A stretch of 64,000 nucleotides of DNA from Cristatella mucedo (lineage: Eukaryota; Bryozoa; Phylactolaemata; Cristatellidae): positions 1,159,501-1,223,500 of the forward strand of contig WPIO01000065.1 in assembly GCA_009760855.2 (NCBI GenBank). Direction: 5' to 3'. The notes below the pieces were generated by a model. The model was not told the origin of the DNA. It made no database searches and saw only the letters and a list, made by a program, of their open reading frames with translations. The number at the start of each line of letters is the position of its first letter. Positions within the stretch are counted from its first letter, which is position 1. The position numbers and the translations under genes were made by a program. Positions 1-12,779 of this stretch are shown piece by piece.

Positions 1-354
1 GGCTCGGGACAAGCAGATGCTGATCATCCAAAAGTATAATTCGGCAAGCCTGACTTCTGTTTCAGTGTCTTATAAATAATGCTCTTAAAATTATTTTCTT
101 CAACACAAAATATTAGTTTGACTGTACCTTCTGCTCTTCGAGGTAACCCGAAACCTCAGTGCATTTTACCGAACGAACTAAATTGTCAAAACAGACTCCT
201 TTAATTGGCGTTGGACCATAAGCTCAGGCTTCGTGACCTGATACAATTAGTTTTTTTCTGTAGGTCATTAAGGAAGGTACATTTCCTTCTCGCCGTATTG
301 TGAAGCTACCTTTTTTCATAGTCGCGCAGATCAATAGTAGTAATGAGAAGAAAC

Positions 355-560
355 TAGTATCGCTCCGCTAGAGAACTGAATCTGTTTCTAGGCATTTTAC
401 AAGTGCTACAAAGAAAGCATGTCCATTTTTTTAGTGATAGCATATATAGGCCGCATATCGACTGATACGCGTTGATAAATGGCCAAAGACGACACCAATG
501 CTGTGCGGAATAGTGGATTATATTATTCAACTTACTTTTAAATACTATCAAGTAAAGAAT
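355..560 (-). mobile_element. LINE-A 3' tail fragment
   Basis: The minus strand carries the family 3' end (AAAATGCCTAGAAACAGATT on the sense side), preceded by the usual GCATGCTTTC stretch. A 5'-truncated insertion. Confidence 0.55.
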
Positions 561-1399
561 GTCATAAGCTCAGTCGGGAATAGACTTCAGGCTTGGGACA
601 GCACAAGAAGAAAGGCAGAAGATTGAATGGCGGCGAACGTACTTGCGCTGTGGTTCCGCTGTTGTATTGCCATCCCGTGATAACAGTGATCAAATACGCC
701 GATCTCTGAGCTTGAGCTTTATCGGAATTCACCGACAAGCGTGCCTGAAATTGTTACAGTAGCCGCTGCCGCTGACTCTTAACAACGCTTTTGGCTCTTC
801 GCAAACATTCGACGTTATCACCAAGCAGCGTAGCGATGCTTATGCTATATTCGTATGTTAGCAGTTACTGACGTATGACATCTGTACTTCGCTGATGAGT
901 TTTCATTCAATAGCCAGAGAATACCGTTGAGCTGCTACCCATATTTTGCCAATGATGCTAGGACAGTTTTGTACTGCTATTGCGACGCTCCATTCAGCAT
1001 GATAACATGTGAATAGTCTAGGGGTACCTACAATCAACTTGAGTACATCGCGATCCTCGAGGCACCACATATTTAAAAACTTGACTTTAAATTGTTCTTT
1101 CTTGTGGGTCATTCGTCGACCTATGCGATAATAGTACATTATCATTCTCATTCGACTTAAAATCGAGCTGCGCTCAGTCCCAGGGCAGACGACCGTCGGT
1201 CGTTATGTATTTCCAAAATACGCTTTTACTTATCAACGTCGCTAATAGACACCAAGCCTGCACTTTGACAGGAGGCAGGATAGGCGATGGCGCCCGTTCA
1301 TCTTGGCTGTTGGAGAAAAGACACTCGTGAGCCGTGAGGCGTGGAATCCATCGCGGAGTAGCTCAGTATTCACATCCCGAATGGCGAATGGCTGCCGTT
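561..1399. other. no gene seen
   Basis: Unique-looking sequence without conserved coding potential, RNA genes or recognised repeats. Bases 1-354 likewise. Confidence 0.5.
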
Positions 1400-1530
1400 C
1401 CCTGACAATGCGGCTGACCACGGAAGGCCACGAGGACCCACTAACCGATCATGATGGAAAATAAACGCAATCTCTGTTCATGTTCGTATATTCCGCTATT
1501 CCCAGTAGTATTTTGTTCGTCTCCCTCTGA
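1400..1530 (+). repeat. dispersed repeat, copy 1
   Basis: GAGGACCCACTAACCGATCA ... GTTCGTATATTCCGCTATTC ... CCCTCTGAGCTG aligns by eye with 4765-4870. It lies just before LINE-A copy A1 and could be part of the LINE's 5' region. Confidence 0.45.
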
Positions 1531-1559
1531 GCTGTTGCCCTTGAACAGCAACCGCCATC

Positions 1560-3602
1560 AATTCAAAAATGCTTATGTCAACGATCAACCATCTCCTTAA
1601 CCGCCCCTAAGTTAGCTCCTTACCTACTGATAGTTGTGATGATCTTTCTGACCGGTTCTCTGGCATATTTCTCGGCAAGATAGATAAGATCCGAGAATCC
1701 ATCCCTATGGTGGAACCATTCACTCTCGACCACTGACACTCAATTTTGTGCAGCTCCTCAATGTCTAATTTTAAGGTCACGAGTGACCTCACCATGAAAT
1801 TCGTATCCCCAATTAAAGAAGACAACTACTGCTATGGATCCGATTCCCACAGCCCTGCTTGTACGAAGCATGGATCTGCTGCTTCCAAGGCCATAACTTA
1901 CATTATAAATATGTAATTAGCTTCGGGTCATGCCCCGGCACCTTTCAAAAAGGCAAAAGTCAGGCCACTACTCAAGAAAGAAACACTAGACGAAGAGAAC
2001 TTGAGCAACTTTCACCCAGTCACTCTTCTACTGTTCCTTGTCAAAGACCACGGAACGAGTTTTGGCAGACCAGCTGAACTCATACATTGAAACTTCAGAC
2101 CGAGCTAGTAAGTTCCAGTCTGTTTTTAGAGCTAATCACTCCACAGCGTCAGCATTGATTCTGGTGTATAACGACCTACTTAGATATGCAGAGTCTCTCT
2201 TCTTGTTCTGCTTGATCTATCAGCAGCTTTTGGTGTTATCGATCACCAAGTCTTTCCTACGAGCTCCTCATCTCGCCTGGGCATCACTGACACTGCACTG
2301 CAGTGGTTCAGATCATATCTCACTGGAAGATTCCAGAGCGTTGTTCTGAACGAATAAACATCATCCGTGAAACCACTGAAGTATGGGGTACCTCGGGGCC
2401 CTGTGCTTGTCCGGTTCTTGTCAAGATTTATACTCTTCATCTTGCCGATGCGATTGCAGGGCGTAACCTAGGCTTTCACGTCTATGCAGATGACACTCAG
2501 TGGTACCTTTGTTTTGATCCCTCTCAGCCTTCGAGCACGTCGAATTCTCTTAACTCCCCTTGTTGCATGTATTGATGACATCCGCACATAGGTGGCAGTA
2601 AAATTTCTTTAATTGAATGGCGATAAAACCAACCTAATGGTTATGGGCAAACTAAGTGCGATTTGGGCAAACTTAGAGATAGTCGGAAACTGGAAATCTT
2701 ATTGCTCTAAATCAGCTCTGACAGGATATCTCTTGTTGCATCTGCACGAAATCTAGGTGTCCTCTTCCTAAGTGACCTGTTAGTATTCGACCACGTCAGT
2801 TTCACATTCAAGTCTGCCTACTTTTAGCTACCTAACGTAACTATAACTCGGGCTTTCTTAGACAAGGATACTACATTTAAATTGGCCGATTCATAAGTGA
2901 CATCTCGACTTCTGAAACTTGTTGTTTGCTTGTCTACTGGTCTGTGCAATCAGACGCTTACAGTTGGTACACAACTCTACAGCTAGGCTTCTCTGTCTTG
3001 AGCGTTGCAGTTGCCACATCACAGCACTTCTCCCCAACTTGCACTGGGAGCTCCCAGTCAAGCAGCGCATCTACATCGACCTCGAGGCTCTCTCACTTCC
3101 TTATAGGTTCGTCCCTCCATTCTCTGGCTCCTGCCTGCCTATCAGATCTACTCCCCTATCAGGCTAAGCATCGTGCCACCCACTTTTCGGAATTTAACTT
3201 CACCTACACATCGTACGAAGCTCAAATCTTTTGAAGACCGTGCCTTTAGTTTGTATGCTCCCAAAGCCTAAACTCACTTTGACTGGCGTTACGACATCCC
3301 TTGACTTGACCACATTTAAAAAGAAACTAAAAACGCATCAATTTATTGCAGTATTCATTGGGTCTATGTGATTCGTCCTTAGTATGCTCATGCTTGCTGT
3401 CACTGAGCATGCTACCACTAACCGTTTGCATCTTGACCTTGTGCATGTCACCTCTAACCATGTTATGCTTGTTCATATTGAGCATGCTACCGTTAACCAT
3501 TCGATCTTGCTTCCTTTACAGCATATGTAATGTGCCTGCAAATAGCCAATGTTCTCTGAGGGTGTCATACACATTTATTATTATTATTAATGTTATTATT
3601 CT
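1560..3602 (+). mobile_element. LINE-A copy A1 (L2/CR1-type), decayed
   Basis: A reverse-transcriptase region in broken frames: NDLLRYAES (NDLL.NAD block), AIAGRNLGFHVYADDTQWYLC (catalytic Y-A-D-D), RRLQLVHNSTARLLC and the LHW/LPVKQRI thumb motif. The 3' end has the family tail (CATATGTAATGTGCCT...) and (ATT)n. The endonuclease half is missing, as usual for 5'-truncated LINEs. Confidence 0.8.
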
Positions 3603-4739
3603 CATCGGACTCTTAGGGATCACCGACCCATGTATATCTTCGCCACTCTCACCTCGTAGTCTGAAATTATGCTGTGCAATTTAAGTGCTTTGATCGTATT
3701 CTAAATCTTAGTAATTTACTTTTGGCCTGCTTTGTTTTGTGTTGCATAGGCGTGAGTCGTTCCATAAGATACATATTGTAAGGCGTCGCGGGAGTCTGTT
3801 GGAAACCGGAGAACTTCAAGAGATGCTCTGAACCTCTTCAGCGATCTGAATTTTGACCTTGAAAGGCATAGATACATAAAAGTTTTTACTGGTCATTTTC
3901 AATCGCATCCAACATGAGCGGTGGCCGCCAGCGGCATTGAAAAATGAGGGAGCTCGCAGGAGCAGAGGAAGCCAATGTTAGGGAAGGGCATAGAGAGATA
4001 GCAATATATTATTGATCGAGCATTCAGTTCACATGTACCGCAAGTCTGGAGCTCGAGTCCGTCTATAGTCACTAGTTGCAACGATCTTGCATCTTTAAAG
4101 TCGCAGAAAAAGACTTAGCCAGCTTTCCCTTCGCTCCCGAAGAACTTTTTTTTGGGTTCAGTGTGTAATTTGCTTGTATACGTGTGCTTGATTTAGTACA
4201 TGCTACTTGCCAGAGATTTTTCTTAACCAGTCTCCGTGTGTGCCTTTGTGTTTTCTTTACCATTAGGACCTAACCATGGTTATCTATTGCTTTTGCAAGC
4301 TCAAAACCGTGCATGTCACTAGGCCTTGGATGTTGATTTTCTTGCAGTAACTTATAAAGCAACTAGCCGGGGATTAACCACTCTCTTGGGGCTATATAAA
4401 TGAAGTATTATTAATATTATTCTTGTAACAAAACTGCAGTTCTTTGCGAAGTAGGTTGACGTTAGTTTCACTGAGCCTCTCACACACGTTCTTGGTTTCT
4501 GAGATGTTCAAAAACGGTGCTCAGAAATCGGCTGTTCGGTGTCTATGCTGGGTTTAGTTGGCTGTAACGGCTGTAACGGCTGTAATGGGATAAGGGTGAC
4601 CTTTAGGATGGCCGGATATGCCATAACGCGATTTAACCGCACCTCTTGGTGACCTGATGTTTTCCAGCTAAGTCGTGGTTTCGGACGCTCTCGGGTTCAC
4701 CTAGGTTTGAATCTGCATGGATGCACGCGCTTGGTCCGG
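3603..4739. other. no gene seen
   Basis: Only short random open frames; a small GGCTGTAAC triplication near 4559-4585. Nothing else recognised. Confidence 0.5.
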
Positions 4740-4870
4740 CGATGCGGCCACAACGCATGGCAGCGAGGACCCAAGACCAGATCGGGGCAGGAGATAAGCA
4801 CGCTTATTTTTGCGGCTTGTATATTTCGCGTTTCCCCTGTGGCGTATTGTTCGAACCCCCCTCCGTGAGC
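4740..4870 (+). repeat. dispersed repeat, copy 2
   Basis: GAGGACCCAAGACCAGATCG ... GCTTGTATATTTCGCGTTTC ... CCCCTCCGTGAGCT, collinear with the copy at 1400-1530. It also lies just upstream of a LINE-A fragment. Confidence 0.45.
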
Positions 4871-4934
4871 TAAGTTGTATCGTGCTAACGAATTCCCTTT
4901 ACTGGAGCCAATGTCGTATTTATGTTGTCTTGAC

Positions 4935-5299
4935 TGGTACTTGTCTGGATTGCCGTTGGTCTTCCTTTCGACTTGCGTCACGACATGTCCTGATTTGACC
5001 GCCTTTAGAAAGAAACTGAAACGCCTTTATTTATCTTCTCAGAGATTGGGTCCCTGCGATTCTACCTTTTTGTTCGTAGGGTTGCTGATACTCTGCATGC
5101 TGCCACTAACCATACTTGCATGCTTACCCTGTGAATGTCACCCCTAACCATGTGATTCTTCTTTTATATCGAGCATGCTACTATTGACCATTCGATCGTG
5201 CTTCCTTTGCAACAAATGTTAAGTGCCTAGAAAGAGATTGAGTTCTCTGAGGGAGCTGTATCAATTGTGTTATTACTATTATTATTATTATTACTATTG
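4935..5299 (+). mobile_element. LINE-A 3' fragment A2
   Basis: Starts in the last coding segment (LTAFRKKLKRLYL) and carries the full LINE-A 3' tail, AAGTGCCTAGAAAGAGATTG, ending in (ATT)n near 5270-5297. Confidence 0.7.
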
Positions 5300-5454
5300 T
5301 CTTCAAGAGTGCTCCAGTCCGAGAATGTCCTCCACGGTCAGGAGTGCTGGCCACGTGTTTCCCGTAGCCCACCTCCCACGGTGGCCTAATGAACTAAGTG
5401 CCCTCAGTAGTTCTATTTAGTTCCATATTGTTTTCAGTGCATAATATAACAATA

Positions 5455-5592
5455 TAATTCATTTGTATAGCGCCCTAAGATAACTAAATCTCTATTCAGG
5501 CGCTTCACATATGCCTCAGGGCTCGAGCCCACGACCTCAGCCAGACCTTAGTCGGGGCGAGCACCTTAACCACTGGACCAACCCAGCATGCC
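5455..5592 (-). mobile_element. SINE-B copy (tRNA-derived)
   Basis: Read on the minus strand: A-box-like TGGTCCAGTGGTTAAGG, B box GGCTCGAGCCC, then a LINE-A-like 3' tail (CATATGTGAAGCGCCTGAAT, AGAGAT..., TAGGGCGCTATACAAATGAA). Pol III SINE. Confidence 0.75.
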
Positions 5593-5747
5593 ATATTGCT
5601 GTAAAAAGGTTTGATCAAACTGCCGCTTGTTTCGCCATAGCTCAGCAGCGTGGCCAGTGGGTGGCGCGATCAAAAATTTCGAGGCAGCAAATAACCTCTG
5701 CCCCTAGATCTCGCTAATACTTCTAATAGCCCTCTAATTACGTATAC

Positions 5748-5793
5748 ATGAGTTCTATATGACTATACTGATGAGTTCTATATGACTATACTG
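5748..5793. repeat. 23-bp direct repeat, two copies
   Basis: ATGAGTTCTATATGACTATA begins at 5748 and again at 5771; both 23-base copies are identical. It lies immediately before LINE-A copy A3. Confidence 0.9.
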
Positions 5794-5794
5794 A

Positions 5795-7947
5795 CTGTCC
5801 ATCGACAGGCATACTAGGACTACTGTAGGTCGTACCAATCAATCCTAGCAAAGGCCTAGTCTAGCTTCTATAAAAAAAAAACATTGTTGAATCACAGATG
5901 CACAAACCAAAAATGTTGATCTCTACGATCAACTATCTCCTCAACCGCTCTAACGGTTAGCTCTTTACCGAATGATCCATGTAATGATCTAGCTAATCGA
6001 CTCTCTAGCTTCTTTGTCCAGAAGATAGACAATATCTGGGAGTCCAACCCTGCGATGGCAGCATCTCTCCTAGAATGTTGTCCCTCGATTCCGTGCAGCA
6101 CCTCAACGTCTATATTCAAGCAGGTCACTGTGATCTCGTCCTGAAGTTCATATCCAAATCGAAGAAGAAAAAAACTCCTTGGGACCCTATTCTCACTGTC
6201 CTTCTCCTACGTTGCATTGATCTGCTGCTGCCATGCATAACTAACATCATTAATGTCATTAGCCTCAGGTCATGTCCCAGCACCTTTCAAAAAAGCTGTC
6301 GTCAGACCAATTACTCAAGAAAGCGAGACTAGACCATAGAACAAGAGCACTTGAGCGACTAACGCCCAGTCTTCCTTCTACCATTCTTATAAAAGGCACT
6401 GGAACGAGTCGTGGCGGACCAGCTGAGCTCATATATTAAAACTTTAAACCTTGCTAGTAAGTTCCAGTCTGGCTGCAGAGCTAATCAATCCACAGTGTCA
6501 GCATTGCTTAGGGTATAGAACGACTTACTTAGGAATGCAGACATGGGTAGAGTGTCTCTGCTTGTTTTACTCGATCTTTCTGCAGCTTTTGATACCATCG
6601 ATCACCAAGTCCTTCTCCGAGTGCATCTCATCTCGCCTGGGCATCACTGGCACTGCTCTGGAATGGTTCAGGTCCTAATTAGTGGAAGACTCCAGAATAT
6701 TGATGGGAGTTGACAATGATCATCCGAGGTACTTTAAAATATGTGGTACCTCAGGGCTCCGTGCTAGGTCCAGTTCTTTTCACAGTGTATACCCTCTCTC
6801 TCTCTCTCTCTCCCGCTTGCCGATGTGATTGCCAAGCACAAACTGGGTTTTCACTTCTATGAGGATGAAACTCAGCTGTACCTGTGCTTTGATCTCTACC
6901 AGCCTTTGAGCACCTCGAACACTCTCAACTCCTTTGCTGCATGTACTGATGACATCCGCACGTGGATAGCAGCAAATTTTCTCAAATTAAATGTTGATAA
7001 AACTAACTTACTAGTTATGGGCAAACCAAGTGTGATTCACAAATTGAAGGCTAGCGCTCAAAATCGGCTCTCCTAGCGTATCTCCAGTTAAATATGCATG
7101 AAATCTAAGTGTCATATTCCAAAGTGACCTTACGTTAGAAGACCACATCAGCTCCACAATCAAGTCTGCCTGCTTTCAGCTACTTAACATTGGTAAAACT
7201 CGGGCTTGTTTAGATACGGATACCACATCTAAGTTAGTCCATGCATTTGTGACATCCCGTCTTGACTTCTGTATCTCACAGCTTGCAGGTCTACCTGCAT
7301 GTGCAATCAGGCGATTACAGCTGGTGCAAAACTCTGCAGCTAGGCTTGCCTGTCGTGAGCGTTTCAGTTACCACATCACACCAATTCTCGCCGACCTGCA
7401 CTGGCTCCCAGTCAAGCAACGGATCGACTTCAAGGTTTTTCGATCACTTTTAGGTCCCTTCATTCTTAGGCGCCAGCTTGCCTATCAGATCTACTCCCCC
7501 ATCAGGCCAAGCATCGTACCACCCGCTTTTCGGATACTAACTGTTTACCAATACCTCGCACAAACCTCAAAACATTTGGAGACCGGGCCTTTAGTTCGTA
7601 TGCTCCCAAAGCCTGGAACTCACTCCCGACTTCCGTCACGACATCTCCTGACTTAACTACATTTAAAAATAAATCAAAAACGCACTTATTTATGACAGCA
7701 TTTAGTCGGTCCCGTGATTTGTGTTCTATATGGTTATGCGTGCTGACACTTTTGAATGCCGCCACCAACCACACTTGCATGCTGACCCTGAGCATGTCAT
7801 TCTAACCATGTTATTCATGTTGTATATCAAACATGATATTTCTACTAACCATTGGATCGTGTTTCGTTTGCAGCAAAGGTAAAGCGCTTAGAAAGAGATT
7901 GAGTTCTCTAGGTGCGCTCAATCATTATTATTGTTATCATTATCACG
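5795..7947 (+). mobile_element. LINE-A copy A3, decayed
   Basis: Begins at the pre-RT linker and reads through NDLLRNAD, a damaged catalytic loop (FHFYEDETQLYLCFD, where Y-A-D-D has become Y-E-D-E), TWIAANFLKLNVDKTNLLVM, HAFVTSRLDFC and LADLHWLPVKQRIDFK. A (TC)n run interrupts it at 6788-6813. It ends with the GCGCTTAGAAAGAGATTGAG tail and ATT repeats. Confidence 0.82.
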
Positions 7948-8409
7948 TCAATGGTAGCCCTTGGTCTGATAACTCAAAGTCAGAATAAGCCGTCCTCAAA
8001 ACCCATCACCAAACTATGCAGCCACTGAGCTTTCCGAAATGGCATAGCTCATTTAGCTTGAATTTAGTTTACATTGAACCGCGACGAGGCTGAATGGTAG
8101 GATAAGTGAGTCCTTTGGAAAATCGAATTTTTTTATAATAATGCATTTGTTTTGCGCCCGAAGGGATCGAGATCTCCTCCGTAACATTCATACAGCCCGG
8201 AAATAAAAAATAATGGCGGATTCAGGAGCGTACGGAAGACAAGATGGGGAATTGTAGAATGAATAAGCACGAAAGCGAAAAGTGGCATATACACAGCTAA
8301 TTCCTTTAGGGGCGGGCGATTGTTGCTTCGCTCTAAATTTACGGACACTAAGTGCATAGGAGCACTGCGCAGGAACCGAGCGCACGGTTTCCTAAGAATT
8401 TGATGTTGG

Positions 8410-8655
8410 TTAAGGGCGCAGCCAAAAAAAAGGAAAAATGCGGTTGTGCACAGTGCACGAAGTCAGAGTAGAGGTGCAAACTCTTTGAGTATGTCTGCTA
8501 GTGCTTTGTTGTAGTTGCCTAATAATGATGATAGGTCGGACGGGGAATCGAGAAATAGGAGCGAAGAAGATTGAAGAGAGATTTGTACGTCCGCAGCTGC
8601 AGTTGATCTTCCATTTAAGGATGGGCAAAAAGTCTTTATATCCTGTCCTTCCACT
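8410..8655 (-). mobile_element. LINE pre-RT fragment
   Basis: The minus strand reads SPSDLSSLLGNYNKALADIL and then KEFAPLL. This is the linker just before the reverse transcriptase in L2/CR1 elements and resembles the LADPLDEFAPL stretch of copy A4. It is isolated, with no RT blocks next to it. Confidence 0.5.
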
Positions 8656-9412
8656 GCAGTCCACGCATTCTATGGCCTAAATAACCCAAATATGAGCTTT
8701 GCACTTGGGTCTGCTGTCTGCATAGAAAAGCTTCTTGGTACGGCTGCGGTTCTCAATTGGGTCAAAAATCATTTCTGCTACACAGAACACAAATCCTTTC
8801 ACTTTTTACCCCTCCAACTTGGTTGTGTTTACATTCGTCCGTATCAACCTTCGTGTGTTATCAAGGAGTCGTCGAAAATTATGCGCTATTTTTCGATGCC
8901 TGTCCAAATTCTTTGGGTCTAAGAGTGCTGTTGTTTTTGAAAAATCTGCTATTGCAAGCCTTAGATTCAATTTAGGAATTATGTACAGTGCATATTACAA
9001 ACCACACACTTGGCGGTTTAAATGCATTCAGGTATTTCGGCCGCATCTGCAGTGGCTCTCACGGAATCACCTGAATTTTTTATTATAGCTAGTGTTGACT
9101 GCTCGCTGCTGACTATTTCCTGCACCAGCAATGCCGAGCCATACTCGAGAACCTTATACCTGCGTGAGTGAAGGAGATGATCAATCAGCTATTGACTTCT
9201 AGCGACAGATTGCTACTCTTCTGACTTGGATTCGTACGTACGTAAGTTCGCACGCCGTAGCCGAACTCTGAGTCGCATAATTCATTGTTTATATCTGCGA
9301 TAGCTCTCGTGGACAAATATTTCGTTTATAATTGAAGCAAAAACAGGCTGCAGTCAGTCGGAATTTGCTTTTCTCTTTTTCGCGCGGTGATTTGACAAGG
9401 CCTTTGAATACA

Positions 9413-9607
9413 ATTTTTGGAGGCACGTACCATTGTATCGTCGGTCTTATCTCTCCAAGCTCCCCATATCACAAGCGGTACGTAGAACACGGCCAGGGCG
9501 AGACATAGACTAGGTATGACCCAATTACGATTATCTTTTTCCATATCTTCAGCGTCCAGAGTCTTATTGAGACGCGGTGCAGGAAGCACGGGCTCCAGCG
9601 GTCTCAC
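9413..9607 (-). CDS. possible exon for a single-pass membrane protein
   Basis: The minus strand reads an acidic/basic segment (DAEDMEKDNRNW) and then a hydrophobic stretch (IPSLCLALAVFYVPLVIW), followed by GAWRDKTDDTM and a good donor, ATG|GTACGT. The composition looks like a real small membrane protein exon. No family is recognised and no partner exons were found, so this is tentative. Confidence 0.22.
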
Positions 9608-9609
9608 AG

Positions 9610-9690
9610 TGTGAACTGTAGTGAAATATTACAATCTGTGAATTGTAGGTAAATATTACAATCTGTGAACTGTACTTAAATGTTACAATC
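9610..9690. repeat. 27-bp tandem repeat, three copies
   Basis: Units start at 9610, 9637 and 9664 (TGTGAACTGTAGTGAAATAT; TGTGAATTGTAGG...; TGTGAACTGTACTT...), each ending TTACAATC. Confidence 0.9.
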
Positions 9691-10904
9691 GAGTGTACAA
9701 ATAGTTTGTTACAGCCGCAGCTTCAAGCAGCATATACTCATATTGTCCTCAGAAAGTCGCCTTTCGCATATGCCAATCGCAACCAATAGAAGTACAAGGA
9801 GTAATTTCAGCCAAAGCAGACTGCAAGCATTTTTTATCAATAATCGTGATATAGGCCTCTGCCGATCAAAAAATAAAAATTAAATTATAATTTAAGTATG
9901 AATCAATAACAAAAGGCCTCTGATTAACCTTTCATTAAAACTACATTCCTACTTGTGAACAGCATTCTTATTTCGAGATCATTGCTCTGTAATGATGATT
10001 CGTGCAGTCGTCAGCAATTAATTCAATTTCATTTTATGGCAAATCGCCAAGACGTGCATCGTTAACAGAGCATGAGTCGAGAAACTTTCAAGCGATCAGT
10101 TTGGGAAAAAACCTGCTTTCTTTGAAAAGCGTTCGTGTAACGTTCCATACATTGGCTATCAGAATCTGCTATTTCCACGTGTCACTTAATGACCGCATGG
10201 TCAGTATAATAAATTTGGGACTCACGTTGCTCTCTTTTAAATCTTAATCAAGAAAGTTTTAGTTGTCAATTAACAGATAAGTTGTGTTACTTCTTTTTTA
10301 TGCCATATGCCTTTAGGTGCCCTAACTCCTTTTCTTCGAGTTGGTGTACCGAGGTCTCTTGGCGTTTTATTCAACTGTGGCGTTACTGGGCCATTTACAT
10401 GTGTGTGAACACGTGTGCCTACTAAGAATGCCATTTACAGATGTGCGTACTAAGAAGCCTAATAGAAAAGTTTTCCTGGTGACTAGTGAAATTTTTGAAG
10501 TCACGAAAACCCATAGCATATCAAAAGTAGGAGACAAACGTTATTTTCTTAAAGAGCACCGTTTTTTCTTGTCTTCCATTAGCCTTTCGTGGGGAGGTGC
10601 CCATGTACGGAATTGTAGGCCACAACAGAAGATATTTATAATGTCAATGCAGAGCGTTTATTAAGCTAGGATTCAAACATAAAAGTGTCGTCAATTGATT
10701 TACATAAATTTAGAAAGCCAGAATCCTATCAAACAAGCCCATACGAAAGTCACGCTCCAACCACGCTCCTCGACGAATAGAGCTTCCTTTTCGATGTTAA
10801 GACGAACAGCGTGCCAATGCCGAGCGGAATAAAGACGGAGCTTGCGTTTGCAAAGACTTTACGCTAGCTGTCGCAGACCCGAGCAGAAGACACTCGAGCT
10901 CTGG
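9691..10904. other. no gene seen
   Basis: AT-rich, with chance open frames that resemble nothing known and lack convincing splice sites. Confidence 0.5.
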
Positions 10905-11205
10905 AATAAATATAATTTTATAATATAATATATAATAATATATAATAATATATAATTATAATAAATAGTTATATATATATATATATAATTATAAATAAAA
11001 ATATAAATATCTAAAAACATAAAAAAGTATAAATAAAAAATAAAACAAAATAAAATAATATAAAATAAAATAAATAAAATATAAAAATATATATAAAATA
11101 TATAAATAAATATATAATTATAATAAATAATCATATATATATATATAATTATAATAATATAGTTATAATAATAACAATATATAATTATAATAAGAATAAG
11201 AAATA
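10905..11205. repeat. 300-bp AT-only tract
   Basis: Almost entirely A and T (TATAATATATAATAATATAT, AAATAAAATAAAATA and similar) with rare C. Tyr/Ile-rich open frames here are compositional artefacts. Confidence 0.95.
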
Positions 11206-11777
11206 ATTTGGAAAGTACGCGACCAAAAACTGCACTAAGGTTTACGCAAATTGCTCTACGCTTCATGGTTGCTCTCTCATATTGCTCATTCCATCCTACG
11301 TTTTGATCTTTAAGATACTCTGCATGATAATTAACATCGAGGTTAACGATGCTCTTCACCTCAGTGGAACCAAAGCATTCTGCACCAGCCAGGTAGTCAC
11401 ACCTCAAGCACACGTCCGCTGCCTATACGCTGTGATTATACAACCTGCAATATTCTTTACATACGACCTTCTGCCAATATTGTAGATGCATTTTCTCAGC
11501 TGCCAGAGTCAGTCTCTGGCACTAGTATTTTTTTCAAGTCCATAGTTGACCTCGAATACGAATAGGAGCAAAAGCAACTTGTTTCGTGTCGGAATACAAC
11601 TTATTTGAATAAGGAAAATCGAAACAAATTTAGCGGCTTTTCGGTCACCATCGCTGTTCTGAATTTTGCTTGCCTTTTCTTCATTTAAATTGTTATAGCA
11701 TTTGACCGGTTTACAAGCAAGCACATCGCATGCCCCTAGACGAGAAATAATCGCCGCAGTGTCCAATCCCAGTCTTT

Positions 11778-11858
11778 AATTCGAATATAGGAGAGGAGAA
11801 CTAGAACCCACTACGTGGGTCGTGAAGAGCGAGCACCTATCCCCCTAGGCTAAGAACT
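11778..11858 (-). mobile_element. possible tRNA-derived SINE of a third type
   Basis: The minus strand reads TTAGCCTAGGGGGATAGGTG (A-box-like), GACCCACGTAGTGGGTTCTA (B-box-like) and GTTCTCCTCT. The layout is tRNA-like but it is neither SINE-A nor SINE-B. Only one copy is here, so a tRNA pseudogene is equally possible. Confidence 0.4.
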
Positions 11859-12779
11859 AATGGTCAATAGTATCGAAGTACAATGAGATCTTGAACTTAA
11901 TCCTGCTTCGGAGGCATCTACCCTTCTTGCATTAGCTGAAACTAGTTTACTTTCTCCAACCACACTATGCTTCCAATGATAGCTATTTATAAACAATGGC
12001 ATACTTATTTTTCATATTTTAGCTCAATACTTATTAAACATAATTCTCTATATAGATTACCTCAGCCACTGTACATGTCTCGGATTGTGTCCTGTATCTT
12101 TCAACCACACCAGCAGATACTAGAATGAGTTGGCAAAGGATTAATTTCATGCTGAGCGAAACTTAAATTGAAGAAATGTTGTGTATACTCACCGGCCGAT
12201 GGCTCTGTAGAGTAACCGATCAGTATCTCTTGCATTAGTAAATATACTGTCGCCGTACTGAGCATCCCTTATTATGCGTCGCCAAAGGAGAACAGCTTCG
12301 TGATATAAACCCAGATACTACCAGTCAGGGTGCTGATACTACAAAAGACTGAGTCGTATCGCTAGCGGCATATGCAACTAATCCTTCAACACATCCGGCA
12401 AATGATAAGGCAGATTATTTTGAAACCTGGTTAAAGTCAAAGCATCGGCTGCTTATACTTTAAAAAGCAACTAGCCTATGCCTAGGATTTATGGTAGCTG
12501 TTTCACAGCAACAGTAAAGCAACTTTTTTCTCTCAAAACCAAAAAACCATAAAGATCTGTTTTGCCTGTTTTCTAACGGAAATTTAAACAATACTAAAAC
12601 TAAAGCTCCAACGTTCTTTATTGATGTGAAATATGTAACAGAAAACAAATATTTTTAAAATTTCTTTTGACTGTTTGTAATTAGAATCAAATTGACCACA
12701 AACTAAAATTAGGTTGCAACTTTGCAAAAATTAAGTAAGAACTCAATTTAATTAATCTTATGGCCAGAATAAATGTGTT
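11859..12779. other. no gene seen
   Basis: AT-rich flank of the hAT remnant. It may hide a 5' end of that element, but no terminal inverted repeat was identified. Confidence 0.45.

Noticed and set aside
8735-9088. 117-codon plus-strand frame
   Set aside because: Three overlapping frames of similar length and no family resemblance; likely chance.
10859-11413. 184-codon Tyr/Ile-rich minus-strand frame
   Set aside because: It is produced by the AT-only tract; no domain or signal is present.
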